Source of the DNA: Clostridiaceae bacterium
GTDB taxonomy: Bacteria; Bacillota; Clostridia; Lachnospirales; Lachnospiraceae
DNA length: 64,000 bases
Assembly: GCA_902363735.1 (NCBI GenBank)
Contig: CABJBA010000009.1
Coordinates: 62,001 to 126,000, forward strand
Direction of reading: 5' to 3'
Shown piece by piece: positions 52,607 through 62,623 of the stretch. Under the pieces are notes generated by a model, which was given only the letters and a program-made list of their open reading frames with translations, made no database searches and was not told the DNA's origin. The position numbers were made by a program, and so were the translations under genes. Positions within the stretch are counted from its first letter, which is position 1; the number at the start of each line of letters is the position of its first letter.

Positions 52607-52852
52607 ATGGCAAATATCAGCGAATCCCAAATCGATAACTTAGTGAATTTATTAGACGGCTATGTAACTGAAGGTGGACATCATTTAAATGTCAACGTAT
52701 TCACCCGTGAAACTCTTTTAGATGCTCAGCAGCATCCAGAGAATTATCCTCAGCTTACTGTACGGGTATCCGGCTATGCGGTTAACTTCAACAAATTGAC
52801 AAAAGAACAGCAGGATGAAGTAATTTCCCGTACCTTCCACGACCATATATAA
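52607..52852 (+). CDS. Autonomous glycyl-radical domain protein (GrcA/PFL C-terminal type)
   Basis: An 81-residue protein equal to the C-terminus of standard pyruvate formate-lyase. Seen: [49 protein letters not shown] with the radical glycine at Gly56, and [17 protein letters not shown] at the end. The distance from the glycine to the C-terminus (25 residues) equals that in E. coli PFL (Gly734 of 760). The E. coli rescue protein GrcA/YfiD (127 residues, Gly102) is a longer relative, where it replaces a damaged domain; here the core itself lacks the domain, so it must be supplied in trans. AAAGGAGA is upstream of the ATG. Confidence 0.93.
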   Translation: MANISESQIDNLVNLLDGYVTEGGHHLNVNVFTRETLLDAQQHPENYPQLTVRVSGYAVNFNKLTKEQQDEVISRTFHDHI

Positions 52853-52877
52853 GTTTCGCAAAGAAGGTGACTCATTT

Positions 52878-53645
52878 ATGACAGGATATATCCATTCCAT
52901 TGAAAGTTTCGGCACTGTTGACGGTCCTGGCGTGCGCATGGTGGTTTTTTTACAGGGCTGTCCCATGCGCTGCCTGTACTGCCATAATCCGGATACCTGG
53001 AAAATGGCAGGGGGCACTCCCATGACAGTGGAAGATCTATTAAAGCAATACGAGTCAGCCCGGCATTTTTACGGGAGCGGCGGAATCACTGCAACCGGAG
53101 GAGAACCTCTCATGCAGCTGGACTTTGTGACAGAACTCTTTGAGGCTGCAAGAGGGAAAGACATCCACACATGTCTCGACACCTCCGGAGTTACCTTCCG
53201 GAAAAATGATACGGATTATTTAATGAAATTAGACAGGCTCCTGGATTATACCAGCCTGGTTATGCTGGACATCAAACACATTGATGAGGAAAAGCATAAA
53301 CCCCTCACTGGGCATTCCAACGAAAACATTCTGGACTTTGCCCGGTACTTAAGCGAAAAGAACATTCCTCTGTGGATACGCCACGTCGTGGTTCCCGGAC
53401 TTACGGATCACAAACCTGATTTATACCGGCTGGGGTTGTTCATCAGCGAACTAAAGAATGTAAAAGCACTTGATGTTCTCCCTTATCACGACATGGGAAA
53501 GGTGAAATACGAAAGCCTTGGAATGGAATATCCTTTAAAGGATGTTCCTCCCATGTCCAGGGAAGGAGCCATTGAGGCCAAGAAAACCATTTTACAGGGT
53601 ATCCGGGATGGCAGGTCTGGCATCAGCCGCCCGGATTGCTCCTAA
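52878..53645 (+). CDS. pflA: Pyruvate formate-lyase activating enzyme (radical SAM)
   Basis: A 255-residue radical-SAM activase that abstracts hydrogen from the PFL glycine. Seen: GTVDGPGVRMVVFLQGC, the 4Fe-4S motif CPMRCLYC, ITATGGEPLMQ, DTSGVTF and the late RHVVVPGLTD and LDVLPYHDMGKVKYESL, all typical of PflA. It follows the glycyl gene by 25 bases. AAGAAGGTGA lies upstream. It must activate a protein-protein assembled radical site rather than a single chain. Confidence 0.96.
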   Translation: MTGYIHSIESFGTVDGPGVRMVVFLQGCPMRCLYCHNPDTWKMAGGTPMTVEDLLKQYESARHFYGSGGITATGGEPLMQLDFVTELFEAARGKDIHTCLDTSGVTFRKNDTDYLMKLDRLLDYTSLVMLDIKHIDEEKHKPLTGHSNENILDFARYLSEKNIPLWIRHVVVPGLTDHKPDLYRLGLFISELKNVKALDVLPYHDMGKVKYESLGMEYPLKDVPPMSREGAIEAKKTILQGIRDGRSGISRPDCS

Positions 53646-53700
53646 TTTTAAACATTACTTGTAGCATTTTCTACTTGAATATTTTTAATTTATGGTATAA

Positions 53701-53910
<210 letters not shown>

Positions 53911-53959
53911 TTTGCCATTCGATGAGGGTTAATCAAATCGAACGTTTAAATGTTTACAT

Positions 53960-53995
53960 AAATACCTCTTCTCTTGAGAAGAGGTATTTTATTTT
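53960..53995 (+). terminator. Intrinsic terminator after the ferredoxin gene
   Basis: Stem arms AATACCTCTTCTC and GAGAAGAGGTATT separated by only TT, followed by TTATTTTAGG. It also argues that the next gene starts after it, at 54015. Confidence 0.88.
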
Positions 53996-54014
53996 AGGAA
54001 GGGATATTGAGGAT

Positions 54015-54728
54015 ATGAAAAAACCGCTGATCGGACTGACTCCGGCACATGATACTGATAATGGTGATATTAAGATGCGGCCCACCTTTTTGAGGGCTTT
54101 AAAAGAGACGGGAGCTATTCCAGTGGTAATGCCATTAGATGCTTCAAAAGAGGATTTAAGACAGCTTGCTGGGGAGCTGGATGGTTTTTTATTTACAGGA
54201 GGGCCTGATGTCCATCCTTTTTTATTTGGGGAAGAGACACATGCTCACTGCGGTAATGTGTCCGCTTCCAGGGATGAGATGGAACTTTCCCTTCTCCCTC
54301 TGGTTATGGAGCTGCAAAAGCCGGTTCTGGGTGTGTGCCGGGGTATCCAGGTTTTAAATATTGCTTTAGGCGGAAACATCTGGCAGGATATTCCTTCTCA
54401 AGTGAAAAGAGACTTCCCTGTTGCTCACCAGCAGGCTTTTGACTATCATATGCCTTGCCACAGAGTTACTTTGATGAAGGGCAGTCTATTGGAACGAATA
54501 TCAGGAATGGGAACCTTAGATGTTAACAGCATGCATCATCAGGCGGTCAGGGATCTGGCTCCGGGACTTATTGCTTCGGCCTATTCGCCCGATCACCTGA
54601 TTGAGGCCCTGGAAATGCCTGGATATCCCTTTTTTGTGGGGGTTCAATGGCACCCGGAATATCTTTGGGAAAAGAAAAAAGAAGCTCTCCGGCTGTTTGA
54701 AGCCTTTGTGGAAGCTTGCAGAAAATGA
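54015..54728 (+). CDS. Gamma-glutamyl-gamma-aminobutyrate hydrolase family (peptidase C26)
   Basis: A 237-residue class I glutamine-amidotransferase-like hydrolase that cleaves gamma-glutamyl amides. Seen: KKPLIGLTPAHDTD, FTGGPDVHPFLFGE, nucleophile Cys in LGVCRGIQVLNIALGG, and catalytic His in FVGVQWHPEYLW. The frame is open to 53922, but that would run through the ferredoxin terminator; ATG 54015 after GAGGAT is preferred. Substrate is not determined; PuuD and related peptidases of the polyamine or folate pathways share the fold. Neighbours do not specify a role. Confidence 0.88.
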   Translation: MKKPLIGLTPAHDTDNGDIKMRPTFLRALKETGAIPVVMPLDASKEDLRQLAGELDGFLFTGGPDVHPFLFGEETHAHCGNVSASRDEMELSLLPLVMELQKPVLGVCRGIQVLNIALGGNIWQDIPSQVKRDFPVAHQQAFDYHMPCHRVTLMKGSLLERISGMGTLDVNSMHHQAVRDLAPGLIASAYSPDHLIEALEMPGYPFFVGVQWHPEYLWEKKKEALRLFEAFVEACRK

Positions 54729-54740
54729 TATGATATGTAT

Positions 54741-54785
54741 AAAAAATCCGCAGTTTACACTTTCAGTGAGAGCTGCGGATTTTTG
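54741..54785 (+). terminator. Bidirectional terminator between the C26 hydrolase and the MerR gene
   Basis: Stem arms AAAAATCCGCAG and CTGCGGATTTTT enclosing a loop of about 20 bases; T-runs on both strands. Confidence 0.9.
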
Positions 54786-54828
54786 TCTGGTTTGACTTCC
54801 CCTGCATTTATCTGAAAGTAGTTTAAAT

Positions 54829-55488
54829 TTATAGCTTTTTTCCGTTTCTGCCGAATTTCTTTTTGCGGTTAAAAAACGGAATCTTAGATGCAGCTGCTTC
54901 GGCACGGCCTTTGTTGTCCTTTTGATAAGTACGTAAAAGCTCGTCCAATTGTTTGTAGCGCTCTTCTTCTTTTTCTTCTTTTAAATTCATCAGGTATTCC
55001 ATTTCCTTGATGACCTTTTCGTTAACCAGATTGCTGACATCCTGGCTTAATTGCTCATTGTTCACTTCCAGGGCCCGTCCAATAATATGGTTCATGATTT
55101 CCTGGAACTGCTCCATTTTTCCTCCTGCAAGGGATGGGGGAACCGAATTATGTAATTCCAGCCCTGTTTCATCTTCTGAGACCATGGCTGTGTTTTCTTT
55201 TAATTCCTGGGTTATCTGGTCCTCCAGCAGCTCGTCCGGTATGACTGGATCCTGGTCGTCCTCAATGACTTTATCAAGGGCTGTTTTAATGGCTTTCAGC
55301 TGATATCCTTTTTCCTTTAAATCCTTGATTTGCTTGAATAAACGGATGTGTGCCTCGGTATAATAGCGGTGATCCATCTCATTTCTGGGAATCTTTAATT
55401 CCAATTCCTCCTCCCAGTATCGGAGGACGTGGGATTCTACGTCCACTTTTTTGGATGCTTCCGATATTAAGTAGTGTATTTCAGCCAT
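54829..55488 (-). CDS. MerR-family regulator with long coiled C-terminus
   Basis: A 219-residue regulator. Seen: N-terminal helix-turn-helix YLISEASKKVDVESHVLRYWEEE and the wing RNEMDHRYYTEAHI (residues about 5-55), a linker with DQDPVIPDELLEDQITQ, and a long helical, charged C-terminal half (residues about 125-219) with no metal-binding Cys. Resembles the RacA-like/unnamed MerR members rather than metal sensors. Ligand unknown. It stands alone, without a promoter that could be fixed. Confidence 0.85.
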   Translation of the reverse strand: MAEIHYLISEASKKVDVESHVLRYWEEELELKIPRNEMDHRYYTEAHIRLFKQIKDLKEKGYQLKAIKTALDKVIEDDQDPVIPDELLEDQITQELKENTAMVSEDETGLELHNSVPPSLAGGKMEQFQEIMNHIIGRALEVNNEQLSQDVSNLVNEKVIKEMEYLMNLKEEKEEERYKQLDELLRTYQKDNKGRAEAAASKIPFFNRKKKFGRNGKKL

Positions 55489-55681
55489 AGTGTATCCTCT
55501 CCTTTGGTTCGTTAAGTTTTCATAACCTTACTATTTATATTTTATGCGGGATTGAGAGAGATTATGAATGGGATTTAAGAAAAATTTTACTGAAATCTAT
55601 GGCTTTTTTATCGCTTGCTCAAATATTATGAAGATCATAGACACCAAAAATATGAAAGTGATCCAGAAATGATAAAATTTT

Positions 55682-55718
55682 AATGGCTCCCGCCTTCTCA
55701 GGGCGGAGAGCCATTTTT
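55682..55718 (-). terminator. Inverted repeat after dnaB
   Basis: Arms AATGGCTC-CCGCC and GGCGG-A-GAGCCATT with loop TTCTCAG. It lies 34 bases beyond the dnaB stop; minus-strand T-tract (TAAAATTTT) is weak, while the plus-strand T-run is stronger though there is no plus gene upstream. The gap 55489-55751 holds nothing else recognised. Confidence 0.5.
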
Positions 55719-55751
55719 GTGCTTTGCATTCTGTTTTTATTTCTAATCTTC

Positions 55752-57086
55752 TTATTGCCTGGCCATGTTTGCAAACTTTGTATACTCCGGCCGCCATACT
55801 AAATTAACAGTTCCAATAGGGCCATTTCTCTGTTTCGCAATAATAACTTCCGCAATATTAGGCATATCTGTATCCTTATTATAATAATCATCTCGATACA
55901 AAAACATAACCACATCGGCATCCTGCTCAATGGCACCGGATTCCCTCAAGTCGGACAGCATAGGACGGTGGTCCTGCCTGGTCTCACAGGCCCGGCTTAA
56001 CTGGGAGAGTGCAATAACAGGAGCATTTAATTCTCTGGCTAAGGACTTTAAAGACCTGGAAATCTCCGAAATTTCCTGCTGGCGGTTATCTCCGCCTTTT
56101 CCGCTTCCGCTCATCAACTGTAAATAGTCAATGATAACTGCATTAAGGCCGTATTCCAGCTTCATCTTCCGGCATCTGGAACGAAGCTCCATGATGGAGA
56201 TTCCAGGGGTATCATCAATGATCAGCTTGGAATTGCCGATTACACCGATTCCCTCTACAACCGCATCCCAGTCAGAATCAGATAAGGTACCGGTTCTCAG
56301 CTTCTGAGAGTCTACGTTGGACTCCATGGCGAGCATTCGGTTTACTAACTGCTCCTTTGACATCTCCAGACTGAATACCATACTGGGAAGTCCTTTTTTT
56401 ACAGATATATGATCCACCAGATTTAAGACAAAAGCCGTCTTTCCCATAGAAGGACGGGCGGCGATCAGTACGAAATCAGAGGGCTGTAAGCCGGAGGTCT
56501 TGTAATCCAAGTCAATAAAGCCGGTGGGAATTCCAGTTACAGTTCCCTGGTTTTTTGAAGCCTGTTCAATCTTTTCCAGAACATTCATGGCTACCTGGCG
56601 GATGGGCACAAACTCTCCTGATGTACGGTTCTGAAGCAGATCAAATATGTTCTTTTCCGTGGAAGCCAGAATAGTTTCCAAGGGTTCCTTTCCCGCATAG
56701 CAGGTATTGGCAATGTCTTCATTGACCTTAATAAGCCTTCTTAAAACTGCCTTATCACGCACAATGGCGGCATAAGATTTTACATTGACAGAAGTTGGCA
56801 CCATGGTGATTATATCCCGGACAAACTCCAGGCTGGACACCTCCGGGGGGACATCTTTTTCTTTTAAACGATTTTGAAGAGTCACCAGATCCACCGGTCT
56901 GTTTTCATTAAAAAGCTCCAGCATGGCCTCAAACATGACGCCATACTGGTGCTGATAAAAATCTCCTGCTGTAACAATTTCGGAAGCCCCAATGATAGCA
57001 TCCCTGTCCATCAGCATGGAACCGATGACAGACTGCTCCGCCTCTATGCTGTGGGGAAGCACCCGTTTGATCAGGGCGTCATCCAT
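55752..57086 (-). CDS. dnaB: Replicative DNA helicase
   Basis: A 444-residue hexameric helicase that unwinds DNA at the replication fork. Seen: N-terminal VLPHSIEAEQSVIGSMLMD, Walker A ARPSMGKTAFV near residue 205, Walker B AVIIDYLQLMSGSG, and LSQLSRACETRQDHRPMLSDLRESGAIEQDADVV-type blocks near the end. Length is normal. Start 57086 is chosen because AGGAGG is eight bases upstream; an ATG two codons earlier overlaps the binding site. Arrangement gdpP-rplI-dnaB is the common Firmicutes order. Confidence 0.96.
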   Translation of the reverse strand: MDDALIKRVLPHSIEAEQSVIGSMLMDRDAIIGASEIVTAGDFYQHQYGVMFEAMLELFNENRPVDLVTLQNRLKEKDVPPEVSSLEFVRDIITMVPTSVNVKSYAAIVRDKAVLRRLIKVNEDIANTCYAGKEPLETILASTEKNIFDLLQNRTSGEFVPIRQVAMNVLEKIEQASKNQGTVTGIPTGFIDLDYKTSGLQPSDFVLIAARPSMGKTAFVLNLVDHISVKKGLPSMVFSLEMSKEQLVNRMLAMESNVDSQKLRTGTLSDSDWDAVVEGIGVIGNSKLIIDDTPGISIMELRSRCRKMKLEYGLNAVIIDYLQLMSGSGKGGDNRQQEISEISRSLKSLARELNAPVIALSQLSRACETRQDHRPMLSDLRESGAIEQDADVVMFLYRDDYYNKDTDMPNIAEVIIAKQRNGPIGTVNLVWRPEYTKFANMARQ

Positions 57087-57097
57087 ATTCATGCCTC

Positions 57098-57544
57098 CTA
57101 GCTTTCTACTACCTTGACAATCAGTTTAGCAGTTACATCCTTGTGAAGCTTAATCGGAACCTCATGGGAACCAAAGGTCTTAAGAGGCTCAGGAAGGACC
57201 AGCTTTTTCTTATCAAGATCATATCCCAACTGGCTCTTAATAGCCGCTGAAATTTCTTTTCCGGATACGGAACCAAAGGCTCTTCCGCCTTCTCCAGCCT
57301 TGATGGATAAGGTAACAGAGGATTCTGAAAGCTTAGCCCCAAAATCTCTAGCCTCCTGCAGCTGCTCTGCAACAACTTTTTCCTCATTGGCCTTCTGAAG
57401 CTTTAAGTCATTTAAATTCTTAGATGTAGCCTCAATTCCCAGTTTTTTAGGGAGAATAAAGTTCCTTGCATACCCGTCATTTACCTTGACGATCTGTCCC
57501 TTTTTACCCAACGCTTTTACATCTTCTAATAACACAATATCCAT
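57098..57544 (-). CDS. rplI: 50S ribosomal protein L9
   Basis: A 148-residue large-subunit ribosomal protein. Seen: [21 protein letters not shown], the conserved [15 protein letters not shown] and [14 protein letters not shown]. Length is typical. Its ATG shares a base with the stop of gdpP (TAATG), so translation is coupled. It lies 11 bases before the dnaB start. Confidence 0.98.
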   Translation of the reverse strand: MDIVLLEDVKALGKKGQIVKVNDGYARNFILPKKLGIEATSKNLNDLKLQKANEEKVVAEQLQEARDFGAKLSESSVTLSIKAGEGGRAFGSVSGKEISAAIKSQLGYDLDKKKLVLPEPLKTFGSHEVPIKLHKDVTAKLIVKVVES

Positions 57545-59604
57545 TATGATATGTCTCCCTTCTCTAACATCTCTTTAATAACCGCTTTTACACGGGTTTT
57601 CGCTTCTTCAACGGTGACACCTTCAAGCTGTGCACCTGCAATATTCCGGTGTCCGCCGCCTCCCAAAAGCTCCATCATGACCTGTACATTGACATCATCA
57701 ATAGATCGGGCGCTTATGTACACCGTATGATTATAGTCGGTCAAGACCAATGAAGCCTTGATTCCTGCTATATTAAGCAATTCATTTGCCGCCTGGGCGC
57801 CTACCACTGTGGGGCCTTCCACACCTTCTGTGGGGCAAATGCTGATGGCAAAGAATTTTTCGAAGATTTCTGCTTCCCGTACTGCCTCTGTTTTTGCTTT
57901 ATAATCCGCCAGTTCGTCCCGAAACAGCTTTCGCACACGAACCACATCCGCACCGTTCCTTCTTAAAAATGCTGCTGCTTCAAAGGTCCTGACTCCGGTC
58001 TGGTTGGTAAAATTATTGGTATCAATTACGATTCCTGCATACATGGCATCCGCTTCTGCAGGCTTGATCTTAATTCCATCGGCAATGTACTGTAGCACCT
58101 CTGCCACCATTTCACAGGCAGAAGAAGCATATGGCTCCACATAGGACAGAACTGCATTATCGATGATCTCACTGCTCTGTCTGTGATGATCCAGTACCAC
58201 AATGGTCTTTACCAGACGAAGAAGATCCGGCGCATCGGTAATACTGGGGCGGTTCACATCCACCACAACCAAAAGTGTTCCTCCATCCACCAGTTCCGCA
58301 GCTCTGGCTCCGCTTAAAAACAGATCATCAGGATAGTCTGCATTTCCGGAAAAACGTTCCATCATAGGACGTACCGTGGTGGTCACTTCATTAATAATAA
58401 TATTGGCTTTTTTATCCATAGCAGTTGCAATGCGGTAGATCCCTACAGCAGCACCAAAAGAATCGATGTCCGTAAGGCGGTGGCCCATAATTAAAATCCG
58501 GTCCTTTGTCTCCATCAGTTCCCGAAGGGCATGAGCTTTGACACGGGCTTTGACACGGGTGGTTTTTTCCATCTGCTGAGCCTTTCCGCCGAAAAACTGG
58601 ATTTTCTCCCCGTCCTTTATGACGGCCTGGTCTCCACCCCGTCCCAAAGCCATATCAATTGCAGCTCTTGCAAAATCATAATTCTTGTAATAGCTGTCTC
58701 CGTTCATTCCAAGGCCTATGCTCAGAGTTACGGACATTTCATTGCCGATGTTAACAGTTTTCACTTCTTCCAGAATGGAAAAACGGCTTTCTTTTAATTC
58801 CCTGACATAGGACTGCTTAATAGCAATAAAGTATTTGTCCTTTTCCAGCTTCTTTACAATCCCCTCCATGTTGGTGATGTATTTACTGATTTTCCGGTCA
58901 ATCAGTGCAGTGAGAAGGGAACTTCTTACATCTTCCACACTCTCCAACGCCTCATCGTAATTATCCAGATAAATCAGACCTGCCACCATCTTCTGGTCAT
59001 CCACCATCTGCTTATAGTTAAGAATTTCCGTTTCATCGTAAAGATAAACAGCTACCAGCATCTCCCCGGCCACCTCTGTGCCGATAATCTGGGCAGCCAC
59101 CTCAGAAGAATCCTTTACATAAACAGCTTTCATCCGGATCTGGTACTTTCTGCCGTTTCGTACTGCATGCAAAACAGTGCTTTCCTGTTTCAGCGTAAAC
59201 GCCTCTTTGGTTATCTCCGGGAAAATAGCCATAATATTTTTTCTCGTGACTTTTAAAGGCTTTTCTTCTCCCAATACCTCTGAAAATGCCGCATTCCCCC
59301 AGAGAATCCGCCCGCTCTCATCTGCAATTCCATAGGGAAGTTCCAGATCAGAAAGGAGCTTCTTCTGCATCCAGGAGTATTCGGCAGAAAATTCCACAAG
59401 GCCGCTTAAAAGACGTTTCCTTCTGTAAATATAAAACCATACCGATATTCCGATATACAGGAGGGTAAAAGCAGCCATAACAATTCCCGCCTTTACATTA
59501 ACTGCACCAATTACCGCATTGGCAGCGATAAGCAACGCACTTAAATAAAGCGGCCACTGCATATACGTCCTTAGCTGTCCCTTTATTTTAAACTTTTCTT
59601 TCAT
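57544..59604 (-). CDS. gdpP: Cyclic-di-AMP phosphodiesterase GdpP
   Basis: A 686-residue membrane protein that degrades cyclic-di-AMP to pApA, with a role in cell-wall and osmolyte control. Seen: two N-terminal membrane segments (about residues 14-55), a degenerate PAS region, a degenerate GGDEF-like domain (about residues 170-300, no GGDEF motif) and a DHH/DHHA1 domain with [40 protein letters not shown] and late [13 protein letters not shown]. This is the full GdpP architecture and length. Followed by rplI with a one-base overlap. Confidence 0.96.
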   Translation of the reverse strand: MKEKFKIKGQLRTYMQWPLYLSALLIAANAVIGAVNVKAGIVMAAFTLLYIGISVWFYIYRRKRLLSGLVEFSAEYSWMQKKLLSDLELPYGIADESGRILWGNAAFSEVLGEEKPLKVTRKNIMAIFPEITKEAFTLKQESTVLHAVRNGRKYQIRMKAVYVKDSSEVAAQIIGTEVAGEMLVAVYLYDETEILNYKQMVDDQKMVAGLIYLDNYDEALESVEDVRSSLLTALIDRKISKYITNMEGIVKKLEKDKYFIAIKQSYVRELKESRFSILEEVKTVNIGNEMSVTLSIGLGMNGDSYYKNYDFARAAIDMALGRGGDQAVIKDGEKIQFFGGKAQQMEKTTRVKARVKAHALRELMETKDRILIMGHRLTDIDSFGAAVGIYRIATAMDKKANIIINEVTTTVRPMMERFSGNADYPDDLFLSGARAAELVDGGTLLVVVDVNRPSITDAPDLLRLVKTIVVLDHHRQSSEIIDNAVLSYVEPYASSACEMVAEVLQYIADGIKIKPAEADAMYAGIVIDTNNFTNQTGVRTFEAAAFLRRNGADVVRVRKLFRDELADYKAKTEAVREAEIFEKFFAISICPTEGVEGPTVVGAQAANELLNIAGIKASLVLTDYNHTVYISARSIDDVNVQVMMELLGGGGHRNIAGAQLEGVTVEEAKTRVKAVIKEMLEKGDIS

Positions 59605-59651
59605 ATATTTCTCCTTAAGGAAAAAAGGGTTCTTTTTTTCACTATCTAAAT

Positions 59652-59680
59652 ATTATAACATAGTCATTTGAGTTAGTCCA
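59652..59680 (-). promoter_or_regulatory. Promoter of the gdpP-rplI-dnaB operon
   Basis: Minus-strand -35 TGGACT (59675-59680), 17-base spacer, -10 TATAAT (59652-59657), 48 bases before gdpP. Confidence 0.5.
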
Positions 59681-59715
59681 TTAAAATGCAAAACCGGCAC
59701 GGAAAGGCGGTCTTA

Positions 59716-60609
59716 TTAACTGCTCATTTTCCTGTATTCCGACGGGGACACTCCAATAGATTTGCGAAAGGATCTTGAAAAATAAAGGGGGTCATTAAAT
59801 CCTACGGAATAAGCAACCACGCTGACCGGAAGGGAAGGGTTCTCAATCAGCATATTGCAGGCCCTTTGTATACGGAACTGAGTCAGGTATTTTAAAGGAG
59901 GAACAGAATATTCCTTCATAAACAAGCGGTATAGATGACTGCTTGAAATACCTGCAAAAGAAGCGATCTCATTAATGGTAACAGGGCTTTGATATTCTGT
60001 TTTCATATAGGTAAGAGCCTGTTCCAGATAATCACTTCCTTTTAGAATAGGAGGATTGCATTTGGAATCTGCTATAATAATAGAAAACAAATGAGTTAAT
60101 TTTGAAATCATATACAAATAATTCCCGGTTTGAATGCCATAATTTTTGTATAAATCAATCATAATTTCTACAATCTCATCGGATGAGATATGCAGTGTAT
60201 GTCTTTTCTTTGTAAATCCGGCCTGTTTTATAATATAAGGAATGTCTAATCCAAGAAATCCCACCCAGCAGTATTTCCACGGGCAGTCCAGATCTGCACC
60301 ATATTTAATAATCTCATTGGGGAATGACAAAAATAAGTCTCCTTCTGAGAGCCAGTATCTTTCTTTCCCCACATTATACCAGCCTTTTCCCGAAATAACA
60401 TAGTGAAGCAGATAATAAGCCCGGAGACCGGGACCCCAGATATGACCTGGTTCTGTCTGAGAATATCCGGCAGTACGAATTACAATACCCGTGATTTCAG
60501 TCCGGTAGGAGGAGAAAACTTTTTTAAACGGCACCCTCTGCCCGTCTAAGTATTTTCCCTCTTCTTTTAATTCATTACTGTTGTCTTCTTTGAACAACAT
60601 AGATATCAC
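59716..60609 (-). CDS. AraC-family transcriptional regulator divergent from a sugar ABC transporter
   Basis: A 297-residue regulator. Seen: N-terminal cupin-like domain (GYSQTEPGHIWGPGLRAYY, GKGWYNVGKERYWLSEGDLFL), then the AraC helix-turn-helix pair INEIASFAGISSSHLYRLFMKE and VVAYSVGFNDPLYFSRSFRK near the C-terminus. It resembles the melA-side regulator but is a different protein. It is divergent from the ABC transporter genes at 60904 with about 294 bases between, in which an AT-rich tract is present but no clear promoter could be fixed. Likely local activator by analogy. Confidence 0.9.
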   Translation of the reverse strand: MISMLFKEDNSNELKEEGKYLDGQRVPFKKVFSSYRTEITGIVIRTAGYSQTEPGHIWGPGLRAYYLLHYVISGKGWYNVGKERYWLSEGDLFLSFPNEIIKYGADLDCPWKYCWVGFLGLDIPYIIKQAGFTKKRHTLHISSDEIVEIMIDLYKNYGIQTGNYLYMISKLTHLFSIIIADSKCNPPILKGSDYLEQALTYMKTEYQSPVTINEIASFAGISSSHLYRLFMKEYSVPPLKYLTQFRIQRACNMLIENPSLPVSVVAYSVGFNDPLYFSRSFRKSIGVSPSEYRKMSS

Positions 60610-60903
60610 CTGCTTTCCTGTAATATCTCTAAATTATACTACATAACATATAAGTTTTCCAAGTAATAAAGCGGAAATTTTGATCTGAACGACCTGATTT
60701 ATGCAAACAAATATGCAATAAAAATCCATGTAATGAGATTTTTATATATTGTATCTTCATAACATCAAATGTAAGATTATAATATATAAAATATCTATAA
60801 TAATCAAATCATATCTTTAATTATACAGCATATTAGACAAAAATTTGTCAATCAAGTTGCAGCATTCAAAAAAATAATTATATGAAATATGGAGGATTCA
60901 TAC

Positions 60904-61779
60904 ATGAAAAAACAACCCTTCTGGAGAAACATCAAGGTGGTGCCCTATCTATATATCCTTCCCAATATGATTTTGTTTATGATGTTTATGATCATTCCGA
61001 TTTTCATGACCTTTTATTACAGTTTAATGGACTGGAAAGGGATTGGAACGCCCCAGTTTGTAAGATTGGAAAATTACTTTCGTATGCTGACAAACGAGGT
61101 GTTTTGGAAAACAATGTGGAATACCGTGATGTATACGGTAATGACTGTGCCCCTGATTATGACATTTGCTTTGTCTTTAGCCATATTGCTAAATACAAAC
61201 CTGCCTTTTAAAGGAGTTTTCCGGTCCTCCATCTATCTTCCGGCGGTGGTGTCCACGGTTGTGGTGGGAATGGTTTTTACATGGCTGTTTCAGGATCAGG
61301 TGGGACTTATTAATTATCTTTTAAATCTCATAGGACTTAAGTCAGTTAAATGGGCCAATGATCCCAGATTTGCAATGCTGATGCTGGTTGCCGGAACAAT
61401 CTGGCAGCGTACCGGCTATAATATGGTGATTTATCTTGCCGGACTCCAGGGAATAGCCCCGGATTATTATGAGGCGGCGGTAATGGATGGGGCCAATGGG
61501 TGGCAGAAGTTCCGCTACATTACCTTTCCCCTGTTGAGAACAACCCATGTATTTGTACTGGTCACATGCATCATACACAGCTTCCGTTCATTTGATCTTG
61601 TGTATACCATGACAAAGGGCGGTCCATTAAATTCAACAAAAACATTAGTTATGTACATATATGAAACAGGATTTGTAAAAAACCAGTACGGCCGGGCAGC
61701 TTCTGCAGGCGTAATCTTATTTCTGGTAATGGCCGGACTGACTGCGGTAAGATTTTTGAATAAGGAGGAAAAAGCATGA
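60904..61779 (+). CDS. Sugar ABC transporter permease (MalF type)
   Basis: A 291-residue CUT1 permease with about six membrane segments. Seen: PYLYILPNMILFMMFMIIPIF, TFYYSLMDWKGIGTP, the EAA loop YYEAAVMDGANGWQKFRYITFP and MTKGGPLNSTKTLVMYIYE. The start at 60904 follows GGAGG eight bases upstream; an extension to 60889 is not required. Overlaps the next permease by four bases. Confidence 0.93.
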   Translation: MKKQPFWRNIKVVPYLYILPNMILFMMFMIIPIFMTFYYSLMDWKGIGTPQFVRLENYFRMLTNEVFWKTMWNTVMYTVMTVPLIMTFALSLAILLNTNLPFKGVFRSSIYLPAVVSTVVVGMVFTWLFQDQVGLINYLLNLIGLKSVKWANDPRFAMLMLVAGTIWQRTGYNMVIYLAGLQGIAPDYYEAAVMDGANGWQKFRYITFPLLRTTHVFVLVTCIIHSFRSFDLVYTMTKGGPLNSTKTLVMYIYETGFVKNQYGRAASAGVILFLVMAGLTAVRFLNKEEKA

Positions 61780-62603
61780 AGCTGAAAAAACGGATATACG
61801 GCATCATTACCTTTTGTCTGGTGCTTTCAGTGGCTTTAATCACACTGTTTCCCTTCTACTGGATGTTTATAACAGCAGTCAAGCCTGTAGGAGAAATTTT
61901 TGCCTTTCCTCCAAAACTGATACCCTCCAAATTTATGTTAGGCAACTTTTTAGAAGCTCTTAAGACAACTGATTTTGGAATGTATTATAAAAACAGTACA
62001 ATTGTGACTATTATTTCCACTGCAATCACTATTTCCATCAATTTGCTGGCCGGATTTGCCTTTGCTAAATATAATTTTAAAGGAAAAAATATCTTTTTTA
62101 TGATTGTGCTCAGTACTCTGATGATTCCTCTTCAGGTAACAATGATTCCTAACTTTATCATTGCCTCCAAGCTGGGGATCCGAAACTCTTATGCCGGCCT
62201 TTTCCTGCCGCCTTGTGCGGAAGCATTCGGACTGTTTATGTCAAGACAGTTTATTGAAGAAATCCCCAATGAGCTGCTGGAAGCAGGAAGAATTGACGGA
62301 GCTACGGAATTCGGCATATTTACAAAGATTGTCTTGCCAAATGTGAAGCCTTTGATCAGCGTATTGGCAATTTTTACGGTAATGTGGAGATGGAATGATC
62401 TTCAATGGCCTTTGATCATGGTATCAAAAAATGAATACTACACAGTACAGCTTGGTCTTTCCATGCTAAACGGGGCACAGTATGTCAATTGGAATCATTT
62501 AATGAGTGCTTCACTGATTTCAACAATTCCGGTGGTCATCGTATTTCTTATCTTTCAGAAACAGTTTGTACAGGGAATCGCATCCAGCGGAATTAAGGGA
62601 TAA
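61776..62603 (+). CDS. Sugar ABC transporter permease (MalG type)
   Basis: A 275-residue CUT1 permease, about six membrane segments. Seen: LITLFPFYWMFITAVKP, the EAA loop PNELLEAGRIDGATEFGIFTKIVLP and the late RWNDLQWPLIMVSK, typical of MalG-type permeases. It starts with ATGA overlapping the preceding gene. No ATPase gene is seen in this cluster, so a shared MsmK-type ATPase is expected from elsewhere. Confidence 0.93.
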   Translation: MKLKKRIYGIITFCLVLSVALITLFPFYWMFITAVKPVGEIFAFPPKLIPSKFMLGNFLEALKTTDFGMYYKNSTIVTIISTAITISINLLAGFAFAKYNFKGKNIFFMIVLSTLMIPLQVTMIPNFIIASKLGIRNSYAGLFLPPCAEAFGLFMSRQFIEEIPNELLEAGRIDGATEFGIFTKIVLPNVKPLISVLAIFTVMWRWNDLQWPLIMVSKNEYYTVQLGLSMLNGAQYVNWNHLMSASLISTIPVVIVFLIFQKQFVQGIASSGIKG

Positions 62604-62623
62604 TTAAAGAAGGAGGATTATAA

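Noticed and set aside
52338-52852. Possible frameshift or sequencing error breaking a single pfl gene
   Set aside because: Each of the three ORFs has its own start with a good ribosome binding site and its own stop, and the 80-residue middle protein resembles but does not continue the core, so the split is genuine.
53922-54014. Upstream extension of the peptidase C26 gene
   Set aside because: This stretch contains the ferredoxin terminator; the ATG at 54015 matches the family start.
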